From contig NZ_LKIR01000135.1 of NCBI RefSeq assembly GCF_001462205.1, forward strand, positions 208,528-272,527: 64,000 bases of DNA, written 5' to 3'. Source of the DNA: Haloparvum sedimenti (GTDB lineage: Archaea; Halobacteriota; Halobacteria; Halobacteriales; Haloferacaceae). Under the pieces are notes generated by a model. It was not told where the DNA came from. It did not search any database and saw only the letters and a list, made by a program, of their open reading frames with translations. How positions within the stretch are numbered: position 1 is the first letter of the stretch; every line of letters begins with the position of its first letter. Positions 17,280 through 25,378 of the stretch are shown here, piece by piece. The position numbers were made by a program, and so were the translations under genes.

Positions 17280-18059
17280 TCAGCGATCCGGTCCCGAATC
17301 GCCCCGTTCTTCGACACCTTCGGGAAGGTACCCCTCGCGTTCCTCCGCGGCCTGCAGCGCGCGGAGTCGCTCGCGATACTCCTCGGAGCGGAACCGGTCC
17401 GAGAGCCGAGCGTTCGCGACCGTCGAGAACAGGAACAGCGCCGCCAGCACGAACAGGCCCCCGATAAGCGGGGCGAACAGCGTCTCGACGCCGAGGAACA
17501 GCCACGCCCCGACGAGCGCCGCACCGCCCAGCAGCTGTGCGCCGGCGATGGCCTGCATCATCAGGTTCCCGAGCTCGCCGGAACCGCTCTCGACCTCCTC
17601 GGGGTCCGGTAGCTCCCAGTTCTCGGGCGGCGTCGGCGGATCGTAGCTCTCCATCGAACAGAGCACGACCGTGGGCTCGATCTCCTGTAACACGGTGCCG
17701 CGACCGCGCACCTCGCCGGTCGGTCGGACGACCGCGTACCCCTCGTCAGAGTAGAGCACCAGTCGCTCCTCGTCCTCTTCGACGATCCGGTCGAGCACGC
17801 CGAACACCTCGCGGCTCGCGATCCGGGACTGGAGCGTCCGCTCCACGCGGCCGAGGAGTTCGGGTCCGGTGATCCACGTGTCGGCGTCGAAGACGGCCTC
17901 CCACTCGTCGCCCGTCATCGACGCCATGTCCGCGGGGCCGAACTCCTCGAAGTCGTACGTCTCCTCCACCTCGCGCCGGAGGGCTTCGAGGTCGGCGTCC
18001 TCCCCCGTATCCGGGTCGGCGTTCCCCCCTGCCCCGCCGGACGATTCGGTGTCGGTCAT
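17280..18059 (-). CDS. First gene of the bc-type cluster, two-TM protein (DUF7319-like)
   Basis: Protein of 259 residues: an acidic soluble domain of about 165 residues (FEEFGPADMASMTGDEWEAVF; TWITGPELLGRVE), then two membrane segments near 170-215, then a charged tail. No cofactor motif. It starts the minus-strand run toward halocyanin, with a 127-nt gap that may carry a second promoter. It is divergent from the four-TM protein at 18166. Family number from memory; role in respiration inferred by position. Confidence 0.65.
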   Translation of the reverse strand: MTDTESSGGAGGNADPDTGEDADLEALRREVEETYDFEEFGPADMASMTGDEWEAVFDADTWITGPELLGRVERTLQSRIASREVFGVLDRIVEEDEERLVLYSDEGYAVVRPTGEVRGRGTVLQEIEPTVVLCSMESYDPPTPPENWELPDPEEVESGSGELGNLMMQAIAGAQLLGGAALVGAWLFLGVETLFAPLIGGLFVLAALFLFSTVANARLSDRFRSEEYRERLRALQAAEEREGYLPEGVEERGDSGPDR

Positions 18060-18165
18060 TGGCGGGCGTACGGGACGCGCAGGGTAACCGCTTTCGTCCT
18101 CCCGCCGGACCGCATCGGGCGGAACCGGGAGGCTTTACGCGCCCGCCCGCCAACGTCCGCGGTAG

Positions 18166-18651
18166 ATGGCCGAGATGCCCCTCGCCGCGGCCGCCACCGC
18201 CCTCGCCGTCACCGCGAGCCTCCCCTTCTTCCTCTACGGGGCGTGGGTGATGATCGACGCCGAGCTGGTCACGTGGGACCTGCTGATCTACCACCTCAAG
18301 TTCGTGGTCACGGGACTGGTGCTCACCACCGTTCCCCTCCTCGGGTGGATGCTCCCGCGGCTGTTCGACCAGCTCTCCGGGCTCGCGGCGGTCCACGCGT
18401 TCCTCGGCCTGCAAGCGTACGCCCTCCTGACGTTCGCGCTCACCGGCATCGTCCGCATCTTCCAGGCGAAGCGGAACGTCAACCTCTACGACGACCCCGA
18501 GGCCGAGGCGGCCGCGGACCTCGACGAGCTCCACGAGAACATGGGCCACTGGCGCAGCCGCCTCCGCGTCGGCGTCTTCGGCTTCACGCTGCTGTGGATC
18601 CTCGCGTGGCTCTCCGGGCTCTACCGGTTCTACCTGCTGTACGTGGCGTGA
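18166..18651 (+). CDS. Four-TM membrane protein (DUF7321-like)
   Basis: Protein of 161 residues with four membrane segments and histidines within or next to them (IYHLKFVV; AVHAFLGLQ), which could bind haem but this is not established. It is divergent from the bc-type cluster across 106 bp and is probably part of the same functional group. Its 3' side is occupied by a long repeat region. Confidence 0.65.
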   Translation: MAEMPLAAAATALAVTASLPFFLYGAWVMIDAELVTWDLLIYHLKFVVTGLVLTTVPLLGWMLPRLFDQLSGLAAVHAFLGLQAYALLTFALTGIVRIFQAKRNVNLYDDPEAEAAADLDELHENMGHWRSRLRVGVFGFTLLWILAWLSGLYRFYLLYVA

Positions 18652-18714
18652 GAGGAGGGAGTTTGTGCGTTTTCTGCGTCTGGTGACGGTTCTGATCGGG
18701 ATAGTCCCGCCTAC

Positions 18715-19063
18715 AAAGCCCCAGCTGGCTCTCTCTACTACGGATATAGTTCTGTTGTAGTTCCTGCTGCTCTAGACAGCAACACCTCGAAAGCCCCAGC
18801 CGGCTCGACCCGCCGGGCCTCGCTGTGCTCCTCGCTCTCCGCACCGCCCGCTGCGGTGCTTGCGTCGTCCGGGCGAGATCGAGCCGGCTGCCCCTTTCAG
18901 CCCCACCCACCGCACAGCACCGCAACCGCACCGCGGCCGCACCAGCACCGCAGCCTCACGCCTCCCCAGCCTCGGCCGCGGGCCGGCCGCGAAACCGCAC
19001 CGCAGACGGCCGGCCCGCGCCCTCCCTCGCACGGTCGCGGCGACACGCTTCGCGGTCGCCGCG
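18715..19063 (+). repeat. Composite structured repeat, copy A
   Basis: Forward order: two 75-bp units (AAAGCCCCAG starts at 18715 and 18790), a spacer with ATCGAGCCGGCTGCCCC (from 18878) and CCCACCCACCGCA, then GCCTCACGCCTCCCC, hairpin 1 (13-bp stem 18977-18989 with 19007-19019) and hairpin 2 (8-9-bp stem 19037-19044 with 19055-19062). A T6 tract follows at 19119-19124. The same order recurs in copies B and C. No ORF here looks like a genuine protein. Confidence 0.8.
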
Positions 19064-19208
19064 GCGCGCGCCGACCGCATCAGCACCGCCACAGCACCGC
19101 AGCGCCGCCGGACGAACGTTTTTTGCGGATCCCGCGGAACTCCCGCCGTGAGTACAACCCAACTTCGCCAGTTGCGGCGCGTCGCTCCACCGGCTGACCA
19201 ACATCTGG

Positions 19209-19700
19209 CGCGCGCGAGGAACGCGCGCGAGGGAAGGCCCGCCCGCGGCCGGAGCATCGCGGAGGCCGCGGGCGGCTGAGGTTGGGGAGGTGTGAGGCCA
19301 CGCTTGACTCGACAGCCGGTGTTGCGAATCACTGAGCAACCGGTCACGTCGACCGACTCCACAAACTGCGCCCTGGCGGACTGAAAGGGCGAGGCCGGTC
19401 GCGGCTTCTCAGACAGGCTCTATCCGCGCGGGCGGTGTGGTGAGCGCGGATATCCTGCTGAGAAGTCGCGAGCGGTCGAGGGCTTTCTGGGTGTTGGCGA
19501 CAAGTGCAGCAGCGCGCTCGATCACTCAAAAACTAGCGTAGAGCGAGCAGTCGAGGGCTTTCTGGGCGTTACCGACAAGCGCAGCAGCACGCCTGTTTAC
19601 ACAAAAAACGACGTACAGCGAGCTGTCGAGAGCTTTCTCGATACGTGCCGCAAGCACAACCGTACACTCGATCACAGAATATCCACCGTACAGCGAGTAG
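19209..19700 (-). repeat. Composite structured repeat, copy B (inverted to A)
   Basis: Read on the minus strand: three 75-bp units whose GTCGAG-type marks lie at 19475, 19550 and 19625 (the phase repeats at 19700), a spacer with CTGAAAGGGCG (19380 region), the GAGGTTGGGGAGGTG box (19278-19292), hairpin 1 (12-bp stem 19239-19250 with 19264-19275) and hairpin 2 (8-bp stem 19209-19216 with 19222-19229). The array reaches the polB stop codon at 19701. Copies A and B together form a roughly 990-bp imperfect inverted repeat filling the gap between two convergent genes. Confidence 0.8.
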
Positions 19701-22700
19701 TCAGACGAACGAGCCCAGTCCGGTTTGCTCCTGTCCGGTCTTGACCTCCTTCCACGAGGTGCCCAGCGCCTCGATGACGCGCTCGATGGGGCCCTTCAGG
19801 GTCTTGTCGAGCATCTTCTCCCAGTCGACCGCGAACTCCTCGGGAATCTCGTCGGCGTACTCGAAGCAGATCACGTCCGGGTCGCGTTTGAACTCGCCGT
19901 ACAGCGGGTCCGTCTGCGGGTCGAGCCCGCGCTCGTTCTCCATCCGCTGCCAGAAGTCGGGATGGACCTTCTCCAGGTAGAGCCGTTTCGGCTTCGAGCC
20001 GCGGTCGAAGTTCGTGCCGAGCAGGAGGTTGGCGTACTTCGCGCCGCGGACCTGCGCGGTGTCGGTGTCGTAGGCGTCGAGGCGCTTGCCGATGCCGCCG
20101 GGGATGCCGACCTTCTCTAAGTCCATGTTCCCGGTCAGGAAGTCGTCGATGACGTTCGAGAGATACGTCGTCACCTCCTCCAGATCCGCGTCGATGTCGT
20201 CGCCGGTGACGATGACCTCGATGACGTGCTTTTGCACCTCCTTCGTGATCTGCGCGATGTCCGAGCGCTTGTACTCGAAGCCCGTGATGTCGATGTCGTC
20301 GACGTCCTTCCCCTCCTTCCAGACGATGTGGCCCGCGTAGCGCTTCTTCTTGCCCGCCTGGAAGAAGCGGCGGTAGAGCTTCTCGAACTCGATCTGGAAG
20401 CGGTGCTCGTCCGCGTTCAGCTCCGCGGCCGCGAAGTCGTCGTACCGACCGTTGATGTGGTCCTCGATGGCGAACGACTGCTCGATCGCCTCCTCCTTGG
20501 GCGTGTCACCGAGGGACAGCATCACCGAGTCGGTATTGTGGAGAACGATTCCGCCGACGCCGTCAACGAAGTTCTCGTTCTCCGCGACGCTCAGATCGTA
20601 CACGTAACCGTCGTGATCGACATCCTTTATGACCGGATCGCGGCCGCCCCGATAGAACTCACACGTCCGCACCGTGTAGCTGCCCTTGCTGTCACGGTAT
20701 TTGAGCGAATGCTTCTTTCCTCGCTGAGTGAGCAGCGTCGAGAGACCGGCTGCAAGTTCGCGGCTTGTCGTTTCGAAATCGAAGTTCCGTTCGCAGTACT
20801 CTTCCGAGTACCGGGGGAATTCCCGTGACCCATCACCTTCGATCAGGACGTCCAGGAAGAGATTCTGAAGGTCCTCATCGAGGTTGAACACGAATCCAGG
20901 GATTCGTTTTCCGCGCGACGTTTGACCAGCGAACTCACGGAAGAACACGGCAGTGAGTTCGTTCATCATCTGGAGTTTGTGCGTCCCGTCGTTGTAGGTG
21001 GTTGACGAGGGTCCCTCGTCCGTTTCGTACTCGACGGTTCGTTCCGCCGACGTGTCCGAGGCGATGACGGTTGCGGTCACTCCTTCGAACAACCGGTCGT
21101 AGTCCTCTTTGAGCCCGTCCAGCCAGTCGGTTCGAGCCTCCGCGATGGATGCGCCGAACCTCGAATCCGTCGTCTCGATCGTCGATGCGCTTCCTTCAGT
21201 AACGTAGGCTGCGAGAAGTCGAACGAGTGCCTCGCCGTCCGCACCCTCCAGATCGATATGTCGTTTGACTTTCACCGTCCTCGACTGGTCAGCCTGGTGC
21301 TCGTGACCGAACCAGACGTACTCCTCGTTCGCGTGGACGCGGTTGATCTTCGTCTCCGCGTTGTCGCTTCCGACGCTCCGTCCGTCTTCGTACGACCGGG
21401 TGTAACCGTCGAGGACCTCGTACACGTCGATACGATCGACCGTATCGACTTCCGGAAGGCCGGGGATTCTGAGCGGTGCAGTCACGTCTTCCGGCTTGGT
21501 CTCCACCAGATCGTCACCGTCCTCGACCACGTACGAATGGTCCGTCGTCGTCGTCGATTCACCGAACTTGTGCTGGAGGTTGACGATGTCCTTGTCGGTC
21601 TCGTGCCGAACGATTTCCTCGATCGGTTGCCACTCCGGAACTCCCCCCTCGGAAACTGACAGCGCCTCCCATTCCGAGAGATTGCGTCGCTCTTTGCCCG
21701 CGGCAACCGAAGCGACGGGCCCGCCGTCCGCGGTGACTAACAACTCCTCACCGCGTTCCATCTCCGCCCGCTCGAATAGGCGTTCGATGGGGACGACCCG
21801 GACGACGCCATCCGGATCTCGCACGACAACTGGGCGATCGCCGGTTACACTGTCGCCGTACGCGACCTCGTGACCGATCTCCTGGGCGGCGGTCTCGGTG
21901 AAGTCGATAACCTCGCGTCCGGTCGCCGTGACGGCCGCGGCGCCCTCTTTGTCGTACAGCCGGAACCGGTCCCAGCCCGTGACGCCGTACAGCGAGTTCA
22001 TGATGACCTTCACGGCCGCCTGCTGGCGGTCGTACTGCTCGTACGCCTGGCTGTCGGGGTCGTGCTCGTTGCGGAGCGCCTTCTTGTCCTCGCGCTCGCT
22101 GAGCAGTTCGTCGACCATCTCGCGCATGATGCCGTCCGGCTGCTTGCGGAAGTGGGTCCCGTTGGGGGCGACGTACGTCTCGCCGTCGAACTCGTCGGGG
22201 TCGACCTTCGTCTCGGGGCCGGCGTTGATCGTCACCATGCACATCGGGTAGAGGCTCTTCAGGTCGAGCACCGTGACGTTCTCCTTGACGCCGGTGATGG
22301 GGTCGAAGACCGCGCCGCCCTCGAACTCCTCGGACTCCTGTTGCCCCTTCGTGGGGAGCGCGAACTTGCCGAACGCCTTGTGGAGGACGTACACGTCGAC
22401 GGTGTCGCCGGGGGTCGGCGCGTCCTCGATCTTGCAGCCGACGAACTTCCGCACCTCGTCCCAGAAGGCGATCACCTCCTGCTTGCGGTCGATCTCGACG
22501 CACAGCTCCACGTCGCGGAGGTTGTACTCCAACAGGCGCTCGGGGTCCTGCTCCCAGAGGTCTCCGATGTCGCCGGCGTAGCGCTCCTTGCCCGCGCCGA
22601 GTTCCATCTCCGCGACCGCGTCGAGCCGGTACGACTCCAGCTCCGTGAACTGCGTGCGCTTGTAGGCGTACAGCAGGTCGAAGACGACGCGGCCCTTGAT

Positions 22701-23783
22701 GTCCGGGCCGCCCCAGCTGGAGCGCCACACCTCGCCGATGCGCGAGAGGCGGTCGAGCGAGAGGTCGCGGTCGTGGTCCGGGCGCTTCGCGACCTCCTCC
22801 ATCCGGTCGAGGAGGTAGGGGGCGTCGAAGTCCTCGAAGTTCCATCCGGTCAGGATGTCCGGGTCCGTCTCGACGAGGTAGTCGACGTAGTCGTCGAGCA
22901 TCGCCGGCTCGTCGTCGAACGTCCGGACCTCGAAGGTCACGTCGCTCACGAGCCCCTCGTAGCCCGGGAGTTCGTCGGGGGGTTCGACCGCGGCGTCGTC
23001 GGACTCGAACAGCCAGACGACGTACTCGTCCCGGTAGGAGTCGTGGCTGGTGAGGCAGATGATGGGCTCCTCGCCGTCCTCGGGGAAGCCGTTGCGGTCG
23101 TCCACCTCGATGTCGAGGTTGTGGACGCGCATCTCCGCATCGACGTCGGCGGGTTCGAGGTGCCCCTCGTGGACCTGTAGGCGCCCATCGTCGAGCCGGC
23201 GCTCCTCCACCCTGATCCCGCCGTTGATCCCGTTGTCGATCAGGAAGCGGTTCGGGAAGAGGATGTCCGCCTCGAAGGAGGTCTCGAAGTCGTCGCGGAT
23301 GGTCCCCACGTCGCGGGGCGTCCGCGTCACGATCTTCGTGAGCGGCTCGCCGCGGATGCTCTCGTAGGGCTCGCCGTCGGGGTCCGCCTCGCGGGTGCCG
23401 ATCACCACGTCGTACGCCTCCTCGGGGTCGCGGTCGAGCTCCGCGGTTGGCACGTAGAAGTACGGCTCCACGCCGAGGACGCGGACGTGCTCGGTCACGT
23501 CGTCGCCGTCCTCGACCGACCGACGACCGAACACGTGGACGACGGGGTACTCGCCGGCGCCGTGGCCCTCCACGGCGTAGTCGACCTGCGTGATCATCAG
23601 TTCGACCGTCCCGGTCGAGTCCGGGAACTTCGCCTCGTCGACGTCGACCACGTCGCTGACGCGCCCGCGGCCGTTGCCGGCGACGACGCGCGCCTCCTCG
23701 GTCACGTCGTCCGGCCGGTCGTCGGGCCCCTCCCCACCGTCCCCGCCGTCCGAACCGAAGTCCGAGAGCCCGCTCTGAGTCAT
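19701..23783 (-). CDS. polB: DNA polymerase family B, with intein
   Basis: Replicative B-family polymerase: 1360 residues as translated, about 921 after intein removal. The 3'-5' exonuclease motifs are LDIEVDDRNG (Exo I), GWNFEDFDAP (Exo II) and YNLRDVEL (Exo III). Polymerase motifs are DLKSLYP (A), KVIMNSLYGVTG (B) and YGD-TDS (C), which is interrupted by the intein after the Asp. The N-extein is residues 1-644 and the C-extein 1084-1360. The ATG at 23783 is preferred; an upstream in-frame region lacks polymerase similarity. A TATA-like run lies about 20-25 nt upstream on the minus strand. The 3' end abuts the tandem array of repeat B. Confidence 0.95.
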   Translation of the reverse strand: MTQSGLSDFGSDGGDGGEGPDDRPDDVTEEARVVAGNGRGRVSDVVDVDEAKFPDSTGTVELMITQVDYAVEGHGAGEYPVVHVFGRRSVEDGDDVTEHVRVLGVEPYFYVPTAELDRDPEEAYDVVIGTREADPDGEPYESIRGEPLTKIVTRTPRDVGTIRDDFETSFEADILFPNRFLIDNGINGGIRVEERRLDDGRLQVHEGHLEPADVDAEMRVHNLDIEVDDRNGFPEDGEEPIICLTSHDSYRDEYVVWLFESDDAAVEPPDELPGYEGLVSDVTFEVRTFDDEPAMLDDYVDYLVETDPDILTGWNFEDFDAPYLLDRMEEVAKRPDHDRDLSLDRLSRIGEVWRSSWGGPDIKGRVVFDLLYAYKRTQFTELESYRLDAVAEMELGAGKERYAGDIGDLWEQDPERLLEYNLRDVELCVEIDRKQEVIAFWDEVRKFVGCKIEDAPTPGDTVDVYVLHKAFGKFALPTKGQQESEEFEGGAVFDPITGVKENVTVLDLKSLYPMCMVTINAGPETKVDPDEFDGETYVAPNGTHFRKQPDGIMREMVDELLSEREDKKALRNEHDPDSQAYEQYDRQQAAVKVIMNSLYGVTGWDRFRLYDKEGAAAVTATGREVIDFTETAAQEIGHEVAYGDSVTGDRPVVVRDPDGVVRVVPIERLFERAEMERGEELLVTADGGPVASVAAGKERRNLSEWEALSVSEGGVPEWQPIEEIVRHETDKDIVNLQHKFGESTTTTDHSYVVEDGDDLVETKPEDVTAPLRIPGLPEVDTVDRIDVYEVLDGYTRSYEDGRSVGSDNAETKINRVHANEEYVWFGHEHQADQSRTVKVKRHIDLEGADGEALVRLLAAYVTEGSASTIETTDSRFGASIAEARTDWLDGLKEDYDRLFEGVTATVIASDTSAERTVEYETDEGPSSTTYNDGTHKLQMMNELTAVFFREFAGQTSRGKRIPGFVFNLDEDLQNLFLDVLIEGDGSREFPRYSEEYCERNFDFETTSRELAAGLSTLLTQRGKKHSLKYRDSKGSYTVRTCEFYRGGRDPVIKDVDHDGYVYDLSVAENENFVDGVGGIVLHNTDSVMLSLGDTPKEEAIEQSFAIEDHINGRYDDFAAAELNADEHRFQIEFEKLYRRFFQAGKKKRYAGHIVWKEGKDVDDIDITGFEYKRSDIAQITKEVQKHVIEVIVTGDDIDADLEEVTTYLSNVIDDFLTGNMDLEKVGIPGGIGKRLDAYDTDTAQVRGAKYANLLLGTNFDRGSKPKRLYLEKVHPDFWQRMENERGLDPQTDPLYGEFKRDPDVICFEYADEIPEEFAVDWEKMLDKTLKGPIERVIEALGTSWKEVKTGQEQTGLGSFV
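20535..21851 (-). other. Intein in PolB motif C (YGD/TDS), with LAGLIDADG-type endonuclease
   Basis: The reading frame of polB is interrupted between Asp644 and the following Thr by 439 residues that start with Ser (SVTGDRPVVV) and end IVLHN, with +1 Thr: the pattern of a class 1 intein. Block motifs include TTTTDHSYVV (block B, His) and GYVYDLSVAENENFV before the C-terminal splice junction. Two dodecapeptide motifs of a DOD homing endonuclease are visible, LVRLLAAYVTEG and LFLDVLIEGDG, both with acidic residues, so the endonuclease may be active. This is the known pol-c insertion site. Splicing is inferred, not shown. Confidence 0.93.
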
Positions 23784-23959
23784 GGGCGCCCTTTGGCGCA
23801 CCCGGCTAAAAAGGTCGGCCTTTCGCCCCTCGCGGCCGTCCCGAGGAGCGCCTGCGTGCTCCGTGGCGAATCGCCCGGGGGCGGCCGACTCGGCCGATGG
23901 GAACTGGCCCGCTCGCGGCGACGGAAAGGCATTTACCTTGTGACACCATACCACGCGGC

Positions 23960-24145
23960 GTGACCTCGAACTCACACGCCGACGACGGGACGGTGGAGCG
24001 TGCGGATGACCGTGCGGCCGCGGGTGACGCGGAGGCCGTGGTGGAGGCGTACGAGGACGACGGGAGCGTGGTCCTCTTCGAGGCGGAGAACCCGCTCGCG
24101 TGGGTCGAGGCGACGCGAACGGTGGCGCTACGCGACGCCGCCTGA
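23960..24145 (+). CDS. Small acidic haloarchaeal protein (DUF7331-like)
   Basis: A 61-residue acidic protein with the pattern AYEDDGSVVLFEAENPLAWVEA, typical of a short haloarchaeal family I remember as DUF7331. I chose the GTG at 23960: a TATA-like TTTA lies about 25 nt upstream, and the sequence upstream in frame is not acidic. It is divergent from polB. Function unknown. Confidence 0.6.
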   Translation: MTSNSHADDGTVERADDRAAAGDAEAVVEAYEDDGSVVLFEAENPLAWVEATRTVALRDAA

Positions 24146-24247
24146 CCGGGTCGGCGGTGCCGCGCGGCGCCGCGCGGCGGCGAGGGGTCGGTCGACCCCG
24201 ACTGGCGCACCGGAACCCCTTTCCTGCCAGTTCCCCAACCGTGAGCC

Positions 24248-24784
24248 GTGTTTCTGGGAGACGACGGCGACGGGTCAGACGACGCCTTCGAGGACGCGCT
24301 GGGCGGGTTCGACGAGGCGTCGCCCGAGGAGTCGGAACTCGGCCCCGAGACGCCGAGCGTCACCGACTACGGGAACCGCTTTCCCGAGGCGAGCGACGAG
24401 GACCTCGCCGGGAGCCTCTCGGACCTCCACCCGGACACTGCCCGAACGTTCATCATCTGTGCCGTCCTCGCCAACGCGGCCATCCTGCTCGTCAGCCTCG
24501 GTGCGATGCTCGCGTACTTCCGCGGGATGACGCAACTCGGCGGCGGCATGATCCTGTTGGGGCTGTTCGCGGCCCTCCGAACGCGGATGCAGTACGCCAA
24601 CTGGCGGGAGCGGTACGAGGAGCGGGAGGCCGCGGCCGACGCGGAGGCCGATGCCGCAACGGCGGAGAGGGACGCCCCCGAGGTGGCGGATGCCGCGGAT
24701 GCCGCGGAGGACGCCGAGGTGACGGCGGACGCGGACGCCGCCGACGCCGCCCCCGTGAGCGGTGACGAGAGCCCGGAACGCTAA
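24248..24784 (+). CDS. Acidic two-TM membrane protein
   Basis: Protein of 178 residues starting with GTG. An acidic soluble N-terminus of about 60 residues (Asp/Glu-rich) precedes two membrane segments (about 65-88 and 92-110), followed by an Ala/Asp/Glu-rich low-complexity tail from residue 125. I recognise it as a haloarchaeal conserved type but cannot name a function. It is followed after 27 nt by the wHTH-like gene on the same strand. Confidence 0.65.
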   Translation: MFLGDDGDGSDDAFEDALGGFDEASPEESELGPETPSVTDYGNRFPEASDEDLAGSLSDLHPDTARTFIICAVLANAAILLVSLGAMLAYFRGMTQLGGGMILLGLFAALRTRMQYANWRERYEEREAAADAEADAATAERDAPEVADAADAAEDAEVTADADAADAAPVSGDESPER

Positions 24785-24811
24785 TCCCGGGCGACCGCTT
24801 TTTCGAACCCG

Positions 24812-25249
24812 ATGCGAACCGTCCGAGATGCCGACGGCCGACGCTACCTGCTCGTCAAGCGCTCGGCCGAGTCGAGCCTCGTCCGCGACCCCGAGTCCGG
24901 TGCGGAGCGCTACCTCGAGAACGACCAGATCGAGCCGGTCGAGGGGGAGTCTCCGCTGGAGACGGCAGCGAGCGGCGTTCCCGACCCGGTCCGGCGCGTC
25001 GTGACCGCCGCCCACGACGACCGGTCGCTCGGCCTGCTGGTGGCCCTTTCCGACGACGGCCCGCAGTCGGTCGTGGGACTGCTCGACGCCTTCGACCTCT
25101 GCGAGTCGGACCTCCACGGCCTGCTCGCGGAGTTCCGCGCCGCCGGACTGGTCGAGGAGGCGGAGACGCCCGGCGGCCGCGGCTACGCCGCGACGGAGAC
25201 GACCGAGCGCGCGGTCGCGCTGTTGCGCGGCGGCGACGAGGATTCATAA
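24812..25249 (+). CDS. Probable winged-helix DNA-binding protein (haloarchaeal)
   Basis: Protein of 145 residues. The N-terminal 50 residues form a short domain (GRRYLLVKRSAESSLVRDP), and the C-terminal 80 residues look like a winged helix (SLGLLVALSDDGPQSVVGLLDAF, then LHGLLAEFRAAGLVEEAE and a beta-wing). Probably a transcriptional regulator; target unknown. A T-rich CTTTTTCG lies about 12-17 nt upstream of the ATG. Confidence 0.65.
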   Translation: MRTVRDADGRRYLLVKRSAESSLVRDPESGAERYLENDQIEPVEGESPLETAASGVPDPVRRVVTAAHDDRSLGLLVALSDDGPQSVVGLLDAFDLCESDLHGLLAEFRAAGLVEEAETPGGRGYAATETTERAVALLRGGDEDS

Positions 25250-25320
25250 GGAGATCTGCAGCCGGCCACGGAAACCCCCCTCCACGCCGCTTCAGAAAGA
25301 TCGGCCGCAGTGTCGTGGTC

Positions 25321-25378
25321 CTCACCCCTGCTGTAGCCGCCGATTCATTCTCACGCCTGCTGCAGCCGCCGCTTCACC
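25321..25378. repeat. 29-bp tandem duplication over the endonuclease V stop codon
   Basis: Two near-identical 29-bp units begin at 25321 and 25350 (CTCACNCCTGCTG followed by AGCCGCCG). The right unit is the last codons and stop of the endonuclease V gene; the left is its copy just downstream. A few substitutions separate them, so the event is not brand new. Confidence 0.65.

Noticed and set aside
19475..19700. CRISPR-like array
   Set aside because: Units are contiguous 75-bp tandem repeats with no unique spacers, and no cas genes are present.
18652..19700. Replication origin
   Set aside because: The GC-rich inverted repeats are suggestive, but there is no orc1/cdc6 gene and I see no ORB-type boxes or A/T-rich unwinding region.
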